A stretch of DNA of 64,000 nucleotides from Vandiemenella viatica (Eukaryota; Arthropoda; Insecta; Orthoptera; Morabidae): assembly GCA_031002005.1 (NCBI GenBank), contig JARYHS010009186.1, positions 187,514,437 to 187,578,436 on the forward strand. Reading direction: 5' to 3'. The position numbers and the translations under genes were made by a program. The notes under the pieces are model-generated. The model made no database searches. It had not been told where the DNA came from and saw nothing but the letters and a program-made list of their open reading frames with translations. The number at the start of each line of letters is the position of its first letter. Position 1 is the stretch's first letter. This document shows, in pieces, positions 1 to 11,183 of the stretch.

Positions 1-682
1 AATATCCGCGGTGTGACAATAATAAAATAAAACTGATTTTACAAAACCACACTGAAAGAAAGTCCTGATCAGGATATAGAATTTTTTTATTAAAGGTACG
101 GTACATCCACACCACAACGTTAACGCAAGTTGCGAACTACAACTAAGACTGATCTAACTGCGCACCTCCTTGTACCAGGGTTTAATGCCACAAAAATTTG
201 AACACCTTCAATTTCTTCAAAGTGACACCCTTACGAAGACGGTTACCTTAACTGACAGTACAGGATACAAGAGAGCACACATCTTGGCAGTACACAGATG
301 GATGGTTATGCATATTAGTTTTCTGTCGAAGGTTTGCTTTGAATCTAGTACCGTATAACATGTAGGATTATCGTGAAGAACTTATCAGCTGCCCAGCGCA
401 GGGCTTACTTCTCGTCATGCAGCATTACGGAATTGCGAGATTACTGTTTACAATGAGTTTTAGAACAGGCACCATTGCTTCAGGGATGTCTGTTTACTGA
501 ACGAAATAAGTTTTATATTTAATTCTTCAAATTATATTACTTAGGATTTTTTAAAATGTAACCACTGATGTCGTCGAGAGGGGGGAAAGAGAACTATGGG
601 TATGAAATTTTTCGGTAATGATCATTTGATGAATACGTTGGGTATTCACCTGTAGTGATATTGGGTAGCAATTTCATACCGA
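1..682. other. Intergenic, no gene seen
   Basis: AT-rich sequence with no convincing coding frame or splice-bounded exon. The only structure noted is a short inverted repeat: ggtatgaaat near 599 is matched by atttcatacc near 671. Confidence 0.5.
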
Positions 683-687
683 ATTCT

Positions 688-755
688 TAATGGCCGCACC
701 GGGAATCGAACCTGCATCTTCCCCCGACCGTTTTCGCCCTTCCACCACTCTCAGT
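688..755 (-). repeat. tRNA-like SINE head fragment
   Basis: On the minus strand this contains ggttcgattccc, a good RNA polymerase III B box, preceded by a tRNA-like arm. No complete cloverleaf with a plausible anticodon stem could be read, and no tail was found. It is best read as an old SINE head rather than a tRNA gene. Confidence 0.4.
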
Positions 756-893
756 TTTAATCAGTGTTGTTATATGGAAATACGTGGAAACCATCTGAAA
801 ATCGCATTCTGCCAGACCATTTACAACTTCGTAATGGTTGGTTTGGGCCATTTAATACAGTATTTAATTTTGGCAGTAGTCCGAGGAAGACGC

Positions 894-1102
894 GCCGGCC
901 TCGGTAGCGTGGGGGCTGGAGTGCTAGCTCCACGTGCCGAAGGCCGCCGGTTCGAATCCGGCCGCGGGCATGGATGTTAAGTGTTGTGTGTCTGTGTGAA
1001 TGTCTTGTCCGTCCTGTGGCGTCCATACATTGGAGAAAATACACATTTAGCTGGCTGTATGGCCTCCGTTGCCGAATGCCATTTAAAAAAAAAGAAAAAA
1101 AA
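894..1102 (+). mobile_element. SINE family B, full-length copy
   Basis: A tRNA-derived SINE. The head (gcctcggtagcgtggggg) carries the A box and ggttcgaatcc near 950 is the B box. The tRNA-unrelated body runs from about 970 to 1083 and ends with an A-rich tail. It is flanked by a perfect 11-bp target-site duplication, gaggaagacgc, at 883-893 and 1103-1113, which fixes both ends and suggests a fairly young insertion. A second, internally deleted copy lies at 2971-3139. Confidence 0.88.
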
Positions 1103-1113
1103 GAGGAAGACGC

Positions 1114-1467
1114 AGTATAGCGTAGTTTCCTCATGTTTAATGTGCTAACCATCCTTCCCTAAACATTAATTAAATTTATACAGGGAACAAGAGAAACACC
1201 TCTAGACATTAATAAAAAGTACAACGTCAAGTAGTAAAACTAAAAAAGTAGTAAAACATCACTAGACAGCAGGAGAATATGACTAGATCTCGGGCAGTAT
1301 CCCCATGATTTGTTGAGACGATGTTCCAAATAGAATAAAATTATGCACCAAAGTGTCTAAATTGACTGATAACTGAAAAAAAAAGTTAAAAAATTAAGCC
1401 GAAGTAATAATAGAACTGATTTTTGGGACTATGAATTGAGTTTAAGGACTATGATAGGCCTTAGATA
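1114..1467. other. Intergenic, no gene seen
   Basis: AT-rich spacer between the SINE B copy and the hAT-type MITE. No coding or splice signal was recognised. Confidence 0.5.
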
Positions 1468-1941
1468 CATGGGCGTATCCAGCGAGGAACAGGGGGGCTG
1501 CAGCCCCCCCCCCTAGAAAAAAAAGTTTGCTTTCAGTACGCTTCGACGAGTTAAGAACTGGTTAAGGAGCACTTTGGGAAAGGAAAGATTGAATGGATTA
1601 TGCCTGATGAGTGTGCATCGAAATTTCGTGAAAGAACACCATGAGATACTGAGAAACAAAGTTATAGAAAATTTTCAAATAATTCGAGACGATTAATGTT
1701 TACATAAACTATAGCTAAGTTACGACCTTAATTTACTATATAGTAAATCCTTAGATTAAGTGGTTGGATTACTATATTAATCAATAATAAAAATAGTTTC
1801 CTCAATAGGTTTGAGTTTCATTTTGTAGGAAATCGTCATGTTTCAGTCCTCCACCCCACTTCCTCGAAACCAATATGAGTTGCCCCCCCTCCCCAGCTCA
1901 AATCTTACCCCCCTCTAGTTCTGATCCTGCATACGCCTTTG
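1468..1941. mobile_element. Non-autonomous hAT-type MITE (474 bp)
   Basis: The ends are imperfect inverted repeats: left CATGGGCGTATCCAG, right (reverse complement) CAAAGGCGTATGCAG, followed by G/C-rich homopolymer segments on both sides. The element is flanked by a perfect 8-bp direct repeat, cttagata, at 1460-1467 and 1942-1949. An 8-bp duplication with 5'-CA termini is typical of the hAT superfamily. There is no transposase frame inside. The terminal ten bases match the left end of the element at 23868-24230, so the two probably share a transposase source. Confidence 0.8.
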
Positions 1942-1949
1942 CTTAGATA

Positions 1950-2970
1950 TTCTGAGGGAGACTTCTTTCCCTTGTATTAAGACTCTGCCTACTGCTTAAT
2001 ACGAAGTACATTCTCTAATATCGCACATATAATTAAATTGCACTTTATACACGTGCGCCACCACTATAATCTATCAACATTGTGATTCTCCTAGCTAAGC
2101 TTGAGACGTAGTACAGCATTAGAGTTAACCCTTGCGAAAATTTGGCAAATAAAATATTTTAATAGCAATCGTATAGCAAAACACTAACCCGTGCGAAAAT
2201 TTAGTTGATAAGATACGATGGTTGGTGGTTTGTAGAAGCATGAAAGAAGAACCGACTTCATTTGTAATCTTTCTGATTTCACCTGGTGAACGCTGTCCTG
2301 CAACCTTCTATTTTAACGTAAACTCCGAAGCTATCCCTTCCTGAAAGCTGAAGTGTCACAGCAATTCAGCTAAGTTAAACAAAACACAAACAGTATATCC
2401 ATATCTCTGTGATATATGGTGCTGCTGTCTTGTGGTAATGCAATCAATCGCCATCAACGCCAGCGAAGATCCGAACTGTCTTATACGCGTGACCTTGATA
2501 GTTAATTTTTTCCTTTAGTTTCGAATTCCGAATTTCTTTTAAAATATCATGGTGCCTAAGTGAAGATCTTAATATTTAAAATAAACACTCATTTATCAAT
2601 TTCGGTTTAATATCAAGTGAGATCAATGGCTTGTGACCAAAAAAACACGTTTTGGAAATAATGATACTTTTGTCCTTCAAGGGTCAAATCCCAAAAAATT
2701 TACTTCTTAAAATATGACCTTACATAGTGGAGACAATAATTAATCTTTGAAATGATATCTCATTAATAGATTTTGATTAGATATGAAGGAGGTTAAACGG
2801 TTTAGTGATAAAAAAAAAACACCTTTTGGAAATAATATATATCATCAGGTCGTGCAGTATTTCCGTCTTCATGGTGATACGGTGATCAATTAAACTCAAC
2901 AACTGTGTAGGAAATTTAGATCTCAGTCATCCACTGGTATCTCCAGACTTGCCAGAGATAATTAATATCT
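1950..2970. other. Intergenic with short direct repeats
   Basis: No gene recognised. A unit containing gcgaaaattt is repeated near 2134 and 2192. The phrase ttttggaaataat recurs near 2652 and 2824 after A-rich runs. A weak splice-bounded segment on the minus strand at 2283-2340 (acceptor ctttcag, donor GTGAAA, open in one phase) is noted but not called as an exon. Confidence 0.4.
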
Positions 2971-3139
2971 GCCGGGCCTCGGTAGCGTAGGGGTTAGGAT
3001 GTTTAAGTGTTGTGTGTCTGTGTGAATGTCCTGTCCGTCCTGTTGTGTCCATACATTGGAATAATACACACTGAGAGCTACAATAATTACATAGAGCTGG
3101 CTGTATGGCCTCCGTTGCCAAATGCCATTAAAAAAAATA
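2971..3139 (+). mobile_element. SINE family B, copy lacking the B-box arm
   Basis: Same head and body as the copy at 894-1102, but about 53 bp are missing between the A-box region and the body, removing the B box. The tail is A-rich. The flanking duplication ataattaatatct is perfect over 13 bp (2958-2970 and 3140-3152), so the insertion is recent and both ends are intact. Either the deletion arose after insertion, or a B-box-less variant was itself mobilised. Confidence 0.85.
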
Positions 3140-3152
3140 ATAATTAATATCT

Positions 3153-5162
3153 GTTCCCTAAAATGTTTTTCCCACTGAGATTGCGCGTGTTAGAAAATTT
3201 AAGTTTCTAGTCCTGTGGTAAGAGCATAGTAATATTTTCAGCGCCGTGATAGATTTCATCAATTATGTTGATTACTTTGTCAATGTTGCACATTGTTCTT
3301 TCAAATGAAATACAGTTTATAAGAATATCGATTGTTTCAAGTTGGTCCTATGAAGTTATTACCACTATATGACAACTGTGTGCTTCCGACGCTGTTCCGT
3401 ATAGGTAGTAAAAATGTAAAATAAAACAATAACTTTTCTTTAGTAAACCCAAATTTGTTTTTCAATGAATCGTTTACTTTCAATATGAGAGTTGAGTTTC
3501 CTATTATTTAGTTTAGTTTCAATATTGTTTTTTAACAAAATTTTATTGGCTCAAAAACATTTCAATAGGATTTATTCTTTCAGATCCTTAACCACATGCC
3601 TATAAAACCTAGCGATTAATTGTGCAATAACGCAATTACTGTATTTAACCAATGATTGCAAGATGCTCCACGAAGATTACCACTGAACTGCTGGATTGTA
3701 AAATCTTTGAAATGGAACTATTAAGCCGCAGGATACAAACTACTGATTCCGTATTGACAATAAGCAATAAGCAATGATATTCAGTCAGAAAATTAATTAA
3801 TCTGGCTTCTCATAAATAGATGTGTTTGCGTTTTCCTAATATATGTTCAAAATGTGGTAGTCAGTTTGTAATATTACTTAGTATGTTAGTGCAATTTAGT
3901 TATCTGTCCTGAAACTAAGTCATTTGACACTTTACTTACATTCTTATCATTGATAGCAAGTTGTTTATCTATCGCAATTTTCTAATCATACACTCGAGAC
4001 TATGAAGCTATTAATATGATATTATCATGCATGTTTAATTACGGTCACTGTTCAGTAGTGAATGGCGACAACAATTACTGAAGTAATATACTTAAATAAA
4101 AGTTTTCACAAATAAACAAAATTTATTCGACTAATAAATCGATTCCACCACCAGTAATTCAATTTTAGTGATTTTTAAGTTCTTTTCCAGAAGTTAAAAT
4201 CTTACACAGCACTTGAGTGGTCTCACAGAAAATTTTGGAGGCGCATTTTAATCGTTTTCCCTTCAGAAATGCGACGTTCGTAGAATTTCTTCTACTGTGG
4301 TTTAATTGCGGTTTTTTCAAACACAGCGTATATTTACGTCTATTGCGCCACTATGATTTTCTCGCGTCCTACTGCCGATAGCGGTGCGATACTCGTTCAC
4401 TTGGCAATCTTTGACTTTCTCTGCACTGTTTGCTCTGTTTACATAAAGGTGGGACATGACGAAATACCAGCTCAACTCAATATAGATCTGACACCACAAT
4501 ACACAATACCTGAAACCCGGAATAATTGCAATAATGTTATCAGTTTGTTTTCTTAAAGTTATCATAGTATAAGCTTAGATTTCATATTTGCATCAAGATG
4601 AAAAAGAAGAAGAAGAAGAAAAAAAAGAATGAAGTGAAAAATCACTTAAGGTCTAAATTCCAAAACATAGTAAGAAGACCAACAGACTTTTCGTGACCTG
4701 CAAATTGACAAATCACAGATAACGTTGCCGTTTATAATCATCACTCTTCCACATGAGGGAGTTTTGGATATAAACCAGCGCTATACTTTGTAGTGTGCTG
4801 ATTAGAAACTGCCCTTGCCACCTCCCTTATGCTCGTGGTTTTGTATGACGCGCCATGCAGCCGAATTGTACGGATCAGCACGGGCCCCAGGCTGGCCCTC
4901 GCCATCTCACCGTTGACTGGTGTCGTTTTAGCTATGCCGGGCGTTTGATGTTTACCGAGTGGGCCGCTGTTCATAGCTAACCTGCGCGGCCGGCAAATGC
5001 ACGGGCCGTGGGAAACCACCTTTACACTGCTCGCCAAGAACTCAAAGATAAAAATTACTTCCACCAGTACTTGAAATCACTAACTTCGAGTTTTCGCGTT
5101 AGTTGACCGACACCGGCTACTACACTAGTTTAACACTGTTGACGTGGCAGCGATTGACTTAC
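3153..5162. other. Intergenic or intronic, one GC-rich patch
   Basis: 3153-4740 is AT-rich with no gene seen; a short (aag)n run lies near 4603-4620. 4800-5060 is clearly richer in G+C and has long open frames on the minus strand, but nothing recognisable and no strong splice pair. If 5163-5281 is an exon, this stretch is the downstream intron or the next exon region of that gene. Confidence 0.4.
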
Positions 5163-5281
5163 CTTGATGAGCCCTATACCAGTGTCTGGACGTGGGCCGA
5201 GACTGCACACGCTGAACTGGATGTTCGGAAGGTCCAGCCTGTGGGACAGCTGTCTCTGGAACGTCTGGTGGCGAGTAGGGA
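5163..5281 (-). CDS. Candidate internal exon of an unidentified host gene
   Basis: On the minus strand a strong acceptor (actctgccctcag) precedes a 119-nt segment that ends at a strong donor (CATCAAG then GTAAGTCAAT). It is open as 2 nt plus 39 codons ending in a phase-0 lysine. The peptide includes LDLPNIQFSVCSLGPRP and then DTGIGLIK. Its composition and G+C content suggest real coding sequence, unlike the AT-rich surroundings. No family was recognised. Partner exons could not be assigned: the gypsy insertion lies upstream and the GC-rich 4800-5060 patch downstream. A second frame is also open, so the exact reading is not proven. Confidence 0.5.
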
Positions 5282-5891
5282 CTGAGGGCAGAGTCGTCTG
5301 CCTTAGCACCTGCTGCAACACATAGTTCACACACGTTGTGCTCTGCATACTTCAAATATTCTCATGCATTAGGAGTACAAGCGGTGCACTATTCTCCAAC
5401 AGATCCAAAGTTGAAATGTTTCTACTGTGAATTCGATAAGTAGGGGTGAGTTAATGCGAGTATGACAATAAATCATCAACTTTATTGATGTCAGTCGTGC
5501 AACAAGCGGTGCTAATGTTGTACGTATGAACTTTAAACCTTCTTCTATATAGTGATGTATGACACATAATTGTATCTTTTATATTTTATAAGATTAAAAA
5601 ATACAAATTGTGCTCCTTATTTTTGAATAATCCTTTATTTATCTCCCTGAGACTTGAGAATCTTTGATAAGGACCTGATAAATGCTTTGATTCATTACGA
5701 CACGCATCAGTAATGCCCAGATTTGGCAAATGTGATGAAGTCTGACCAGTAACAAAACAAAAATCAAACAATGCCACAAGCGACGTAGTGATGAAAATAC
5801 TGCTGTATCATTTTCTATTAAGCAACTAGATTTCTGTCCCTACTGCGTTGTGATAACTCTAGGGTATAGGGGCAGCAGTCTTAATGGATTT
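5282..5891. other. Spacer left of the gypsy element
   Basis: AT-rich, no gene or repeat recognised. If 5163-5281 is an exon, this is its upstream intron. Confidence 0.45.
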
Positions 5892-6335
5892 TGAAGTGAA
5901 CTACACTTAATGGTTCCTTGAGGTTTATTACTATGTACACAAAACACTGGTAAACAATAACAAATGTGGTACAGTTAGCGGATGACCGTCGAGAAATTTA
6001 GCCTGGTCCTGATCCGGGGTAGAGAGAGACGGCTTCTACTTCTCGCGAACTTCCGGTGGTCTTCTGTAGTTGAAGCTGGTTCCGCGGTCAGGCCGGAACT
6101 GGCGGTGGAGCGGCCGGCTACGCTTATATAGGCGGCCTGGCGCAGGAATTCCGTTGTGTGGTAGTACGGCGACCTCTGTAAGAAATAGTCCCACTTAGCT
6201 TCTAGATGATTCTATTTGTTTTCCTGGTTTGTTTTGATGTCTCTGCGCCTGTTTGGAGTCGTATATGTATCCCGGCGTGCAGGCGCGTTGTGTGTGAGGT
6301 CTGCCTGGCAGGGGCCTTTACTGGCAGACTGAACA
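5892..6335 (-). repeat. 3' LTR of the gypsy element
   Basis: 444 bp, starts tgaagtgaac and ends gaaca on the plus strand, and matches 10740-11183 base for base as read. Minus-strand signals include a TATATAAG core promoter at about 6124-6131 and an AATAAA polyadenylation signal at 5924-5929 near the outer end. Confidence 0.96.
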
Positions 6336-6350
6336 TACCTCCCTCCCGGG
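6336..6350 (-). promoter_or_regulatory. Polypurine tract (plus-strand primer)
   Basis: On the minus strand the purine-rich gggagggagg directly abuts the TG of the 3' LTR. This is the expected place for the primer of second-strand DNA synthesis in an LTR retrotransposon. Confidence 0.8.
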
Positions 6351-6425
6351 GGGGGAGGCGGGGAAGCGATGTCTGCGACGTCTGCGAGGTCGTCTGCCGC
6401 GGCGCCCTGGAGCAGACTATGAAGG

Positions 6426-9400
6426 CTACCTCCAGGGGAGTACGGAGCTGTTCCCCTGGCGATGCGAGCCGACCTGCGTCGTGGTGCAGGTTGTGGTGGA
6501 GGTACTTGTGGAGCTAACGGCATCGGTTCGTCGGCGTCGATGGCCGGGGGGCTGTACGGGGGGCGCTGAAGATGGTCCCCGCAGGTGGTCGAGAGGCTGC
6601 GGCTGAAGGGTGTCGGAGCGACCGACAGGTTGTGGCGTCGTTGGTGGCACTGTAACTGTCCCTGAGCAACGGTTAGACGGCAGGAGTGGTGGAGGTGGCA
6701 GGGAAGGAGAGGAAGAAGTGGATGGCCGTGCCGTGGTGGAAGAGGACGGTGCCGTGGGGTAGCGGGGACGTAGTTGGTTTCGATGGCGTCGCACTATCCG
6801 GCCATCCAGGCTGACGTCGAACAGTTGGCGGCCCCGGGGGCCGCTGGATGACCCCCGGAAGCCAACCGGCCCGGGAGCCAAACCCGCGGGCCCAGACTAG
6901 GGAGCCCGGGGTGAAACGGAATGGGCCCGAAGGTACCTGTACTTTGGGCGGGGGTAAGAGGAGATGGAGGAGAGTGCGAGGTTGGCGGCCATGTAGCAAT
7001 TCCGCCGGGCTTTTGGCCCCCACTGGAGTGGTTCGATAGGAACTGAGGAAGAGTGTCAATGCCTCTTCGAGTTTGTGACTTGTGGTGTATTTGGTCATTT
7101 GGGTTTTGAATGTTCTGACTAGCCGTTCCGCCTCCCCGTTAGATTGGGGGTGGAAGGGCGGGGTGAGGAGGTGTTGGATATTGTTGGCGGTACAGAAGGA
7201 TAGGAATTCCCGACTTCGAAATTGCGGTCCGTTATCTGTGACGATAGCGTATGGTAATCCTTCGATGGAAAAGATCTTCGTGAGGGCTGAAATGGTGACC
7301 TCTGTAGTGATTGTGGAGCAACGGACGACATATGGGAAGTGGGAAAAGGCATCCGTCACTAGGAGCCACTGGTGGCCTAGGAATGGGCCAGCGAAGTCGA
7401 GGTGAATGCGTTCCCAGGGTCCGGACGGTGCCGGCCAGGAAAGGAACTTTTGAGGGGGGGGGCGGGGCAGTTGTTGGGCACAGATGGTACAGCGCCGCAC
7501 CATCTTCGTGACATCCGTGGTAAGGCCGATCCAGAATACATGGCGTCTGGCAAGGGATTTGGTGCGGGCAATTCCCCAGTGTCCTGGTGGAGAGTTTGGA
7601 GGATTGTCGGTTGTAGGGATCTCGGAACGACGACCCTCGGGGTGGAATTTGGTTCTGTGCGGAGGAGCACTCCCTCTACTACTGAGAGCTGGTGGCGGAT
7701 GGAGTAGTAGAACTTGAGGTCTTGATGATGGCGTGGAGGGGAACGTGTTTGCCACCCGTGTTGGATGTGGTGTCGAATGACACGGAGGAGGGGGTCCTCC
7801 CCTGTGGCTGCCGCGACTTTTGAGGCCGTGACTGGAAATGTCTTCAGTGCTTCTTGTATGTCATCGTCGATCTGGAACACCAGAAGTTCCGACTTGTCGA
7901 AGGCAAGGTCTGGTCCCTGCGGTAGTCTGGATAAGGCGTCTGCATTGGCATGCCTGGAGGTGGTACGGAAATGCATGGTATATCTGAACTGGGACAGGAA
8001 TAGTGCCCAGCGCTGGATGCGGTGGGATGTTTTGGTAGGCAGACGTGTGGACGGATCAAATAGTGATAGGAGTGGCTTGTGGTCGGTAATGAGATGAAAA
8101 GAAATCCCATATAAAAGGGAATAGAATTTGGAGCAGGCAAAAACAATAGCTAGCGCCTCTTTCTCGATTTGAGAATATTTAAGCTGAGCAGCCGATAGGG
8201 CTTTGGAGATGTAGGCTACGGGGCGTTCCGTGCCATCTGGTAATTTATGAGACAGAACTGCCCCCACACCGTAATCGGATGCATCTGTGGCAAGTATCAA
8301 GGGGAGGTTTGGAGTGTATGGCATGAGGCATGCTGCGGACTTGAGCTGCTGTTTAAGGGTGTGTAATGCGGTCTCGCAAGCTGGGGTCCAACGGAACGGG
8401 ACATTCTTGCGACAGAGGTGGTACAGGGGTGCTGCCACTTGTGCTGCTGAGGGTATAAATTTTCTGTAGTATGAAATTTTGCCTAAAAAAGATTTCAACT
8501 GATGTAGATCCTGAGGCCGAGGTAAGTTGGAAATAGCGTCCACATAGGAAAATGCTGGGGAGATGCCTTCCTGAGCGATGATGTGACCCAGGTAGGAAAT
8601 GGATTGTTGAAAAAATTGACACTTGGAAAGGTTGCATTTCAATCCTGCTGCACGGAGGCGGAGGAAGAGTAGGCGGAGGTTGGTCATGTTTTCGGCAGCG
8701 GAGGGTCCCGTGACGACTATGTCGTCGAGATAGTTGATGCATCCCGGAATATCCTGGAGAAGTTGTTCGAGATACCGTTGAAAAATCGCTGGAGCACTGG
8801 CCAAGCCGAACATGAGCCGGTTGAGTTGGAAGAGGCCAGAGGGAGTGTTGATGACTGTGTATTGTCGGGACTGGATATCCAAAGGGATTTGAAGGTATGC
8901 TTCTGCCAGGTCAATTTTTGTAAAGTAGGTACCTCCTGCTAGTTTACGGAAGAGGTCGTCCGGTCTCGGAAGTGGATAGTCGTCTACCAGCAGATGCGGG
9001 TTGACGGTGGTCTTAAAGTCACCACAGAGACGTAAGCGGCGTCCTGGCTTCTGAACTATGACCAACGGCGTGGCCCAGGGGCTGAACCGCACCGGCTGGA
9101 GGATCCCTTCGTCTTGGAGACGTTGAAGTTCTTCCTGAAGTGGTTGTTGAAGCGCTACGGGTACCTGGCGTGCCCGGAAGTATCGAGGCCGTACGTCCGG
9201 CCGGAGTTGGAGTGATGCTTCGAAGTCCTTTGCACAGCCGACGCCTGGTGAGAACAGGTCCTGAAACTCGGTGCAAAGGGCGTCCACTTCAGGAAAAGGA
9301 ACATGCTGAGATACGAGGTGTATGTTATCCTCAATTGAAAATCCGAATAAGCGGAAAGCGTCCAGTCCAAATAAGTCTGCTGTGAGAGAACTGTTAACTA

Positions 9401-10703
9401 CTAAAAAGGGGACTGAACGATGTACAGACTTATACATGACGTTTGCTGTGAACTGTCCCAGGAGTGCTATTTCCTGTTTGTTGTATGTCAGGAGGCGCTT
9501 GGGGGCCGGCGAGAGGGGGGGGCGAGCCAATTTGCACATAAGTAGTATAATTAAGCAATGAGACTGCTGCTCCTGTGTCGACTTGTAGGCGCAGGGGCTT
9601 GCCATTGACCGTAACGTCAATAAAAGTTTGGATGCTGTGGAAGTGTCTACCTGATTGATATCCATAGGTGCGCCGCTCAACCTGTCTTGGTAAGACCCTG
9701 GGCGGCGAGAGCCGGGATTGGCATTGGTGGTGTTGGTGCGGCAGACGGACGCCAGGTGTCCTTCCTTGCCGCAACGTGAGCATTCAGCCCAACGATCCGG
9801 ACAATTTTCCCTCTCATGTGCTGAATAACAGGCGGGGCAGGAGGGTAGGCGGAGCGGGCTGCGGCGTCGGCGCTGCGGGATCCGCTGCTGCTGCCGAGAC
9901 TTGGTGCCCCTGCCGGAACGGGCCGGTTCGATGTCCTTCTGAGGAAGCGGTCCCCGGTTGTGGTGTCGGGAGGAGCGCGACTGGGAGCTCTGGATGGCGG
10001 CGACGTCCTGTGTGTCCTCTACGTCGGTTCGGATTGCGGCCACATCCGCCCAGGACTCCAGGCGGCGATCTGCGGCCGTAGATATTTCGAATTTGTAGGC
10101 AAGTTCGATGACCTGCTCCAGGGATGGGTCCTCTAACTTGAGGGCGTCATGCTGGAGTGCGGCATCTGGTGCAGCCTGTATGATGTGATCACGCACCATG
10201 TCGTCGGCGTAGGATTCGTGGGAACAACGAGTTTGAAACTTACATTTTCTGCTAAGGCCTTGGAGTTCGGCCGCCCACTGGCGATACGTCTGATCGGGCT
10301 TCTTCCTGCATTGATAGAATTCGACGCGGGCCGCGACGACATGGTACCGGCGTCTGTAGTATGCATTCAGTGTCGTACAGATGGTCGTGAAGGTGAGGGT
10401 GTCGGGGTCTTGTGGCTGAAGTTTGGTGAGCAAGACATACATCTTTGATTGGTTCCAGGAAAGGAAATATGCACGCTGGTCTTCTTCTTTGGATATGTGA
10501 TGAATTGCGAAGTGTTGTTTTATGCGCTTCTCGTAGGTCTCCCATTCTTCGACGTCGTCGTTGAATGCTGGGAACGGAGGCGGGGCCGTGGGTTGGCGGA
10601 GATTCCTGACTTCCGCAATCAGTTGTCTCTGAGATTCGAAGAACTGATGTAGAAGTCCTTGGAGGAACTGTTGCCATTCCGTAGGTGCTGCTGGCGTAGC
10701 CAT
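6426..10703 (-). pseudogene. gag-pol polyprotein, frameshifted
   Basis: The start codon at 10703 lies 37 bp inside the 5' LTR boundary. Gag fills residues 1-345, with two zinc knuckles: CX2CX3HX4C at 289-301 and CX2CX4HX4C at 308-321. The protease active site (VDTGA) lies at 9571-9579, but in a different frame from gag and the reverse transcriptase. Reverse transcriptase covers about residues 540-710, with a catalytic Asp at 598 and YLDD at 658-661. RNase H starts near DASDYG at 807. Integrase continues in another frame (7590-6840) with its HHCC finger ending CTIC, then WERIHLDFAGP, VTDNGPQF and the HPQSNGEAER glutamate. The integrase C-terminus lies in yet another frame, to 6426. Breaks lie at about 9617-9640, the 8-G run 9515-9522, 7577-7590 and the C/G run 6832-6842. 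The first two compensate each other and shift only the protease. The domains are intact; only the frame is not. Confidence 0.95.
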
Positions 10704-10720
10704 GATGGTCGAGAGTTCTT

Positions 10721-10738
10721 ATCCCAACCTTGTCGCCA
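10721..10738 (-). promoter_or_regulatory. Primer-binding site
   Basis: The minus strand reads TGGCGACAAGGTTGGG one base inside the 5' LTR. TGG is the complement of a tRNA CCA end, and TGGCGAC resembles the arginine-tRNA sites of mdg1/412-type insect gypsy elements. The match beyond about eight bases could not be checked. Confidence 0.65.
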
Positions 10739-10739
10739 C

Positions 10740-11183
10740 TGAAGTGAACTACACTTAATGGTTCCTTGAGGTTTATTACTATGTACACAAAACACTGGTA
10801 AACAATAACAAATGTGGTACAGTTAGCGGATGACCGTCGAGAAATTTAGCCTGGTCCTGATCCGGGGTAGAGAGAGACGGCTTCTACTTCTCGCGAACTT
10901 CCGGTGGTCTTCTGTAGTTGAAGCTGGTTCCGCGGTCAGGCCGGAACTGGCGGTGGAGCGGCCGGCTACGCTTATATAGGCGGCCTGGCGCAGGAATTCC
11001 GTTGTGTGGTAGTACGGCGACCTCTGTAAGAAATAGTCCCACTTAGCTTCTAGATGATTCTATTTGTTTTCCTGGTTTGTTTTGATGTCTCTGCGCCTGT
11101 TTGGAGTCGTATATGTATCCCGGCGTGCAGGCGCGTTGTGTGTGAGGTCTGCCTGGCAGGGGCCTTTACTGGCAGACTGAACA
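10740..11183 (-). repeat. 5' LTR of the gypsy element
   Basis: Identical as read to 5892-6335. The minus-strand TATATAAG core promoter lies at about 10972-10979, so transcription would run toward lower coordinates through gag-pol. Confidence 0.96.

Larger units (their letters stand above)
5892..11183 (-). mobile_element. Ty3/gypsy LTR retrotransposon, complete structure
   Basis: A 5292-bp element on the minus strand with 5' LTR 10740-11183, primer-binding site, gag-pol, polypurine tract and 3' LTR 5892-6335. Gene order is gag (zinc knuckles), protease, reverse transcriptase, RNase H, integrase, which is the Metaviridae arrangement. No envelope frame is present between the integrase end and the 3' LTR. 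The two LTRs begin TG, end CA and read as identical over 444 bp, which normally means a very recent insertion, yet the coding frame is broken several times. The bases outside the two LTRs (gattt on the left, cccgc on the right) do not form the expected 4-6 bp duplication. Confidence 0.96.

Noticed and set aside
2283..2340. Splice-bounded minus-strand segment
   Set aside because: Weak donor, only one open phase, does not fit the phase of the 5163-5281 exon, and no recognisable peptide.
4741..5064. 107-codon minus-strand frame in a GC-rich patch
   Set aside because: No domain, no good splice pair, and translation from phase 0 after the 5163 donor hits an early stop.
6206..6523. 103-codon frames on both strands, with a near copy at 11054-11326
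   Set aside because: They lie mainly in the LTRs, so they repeat because the LTRs do. No env-like features.
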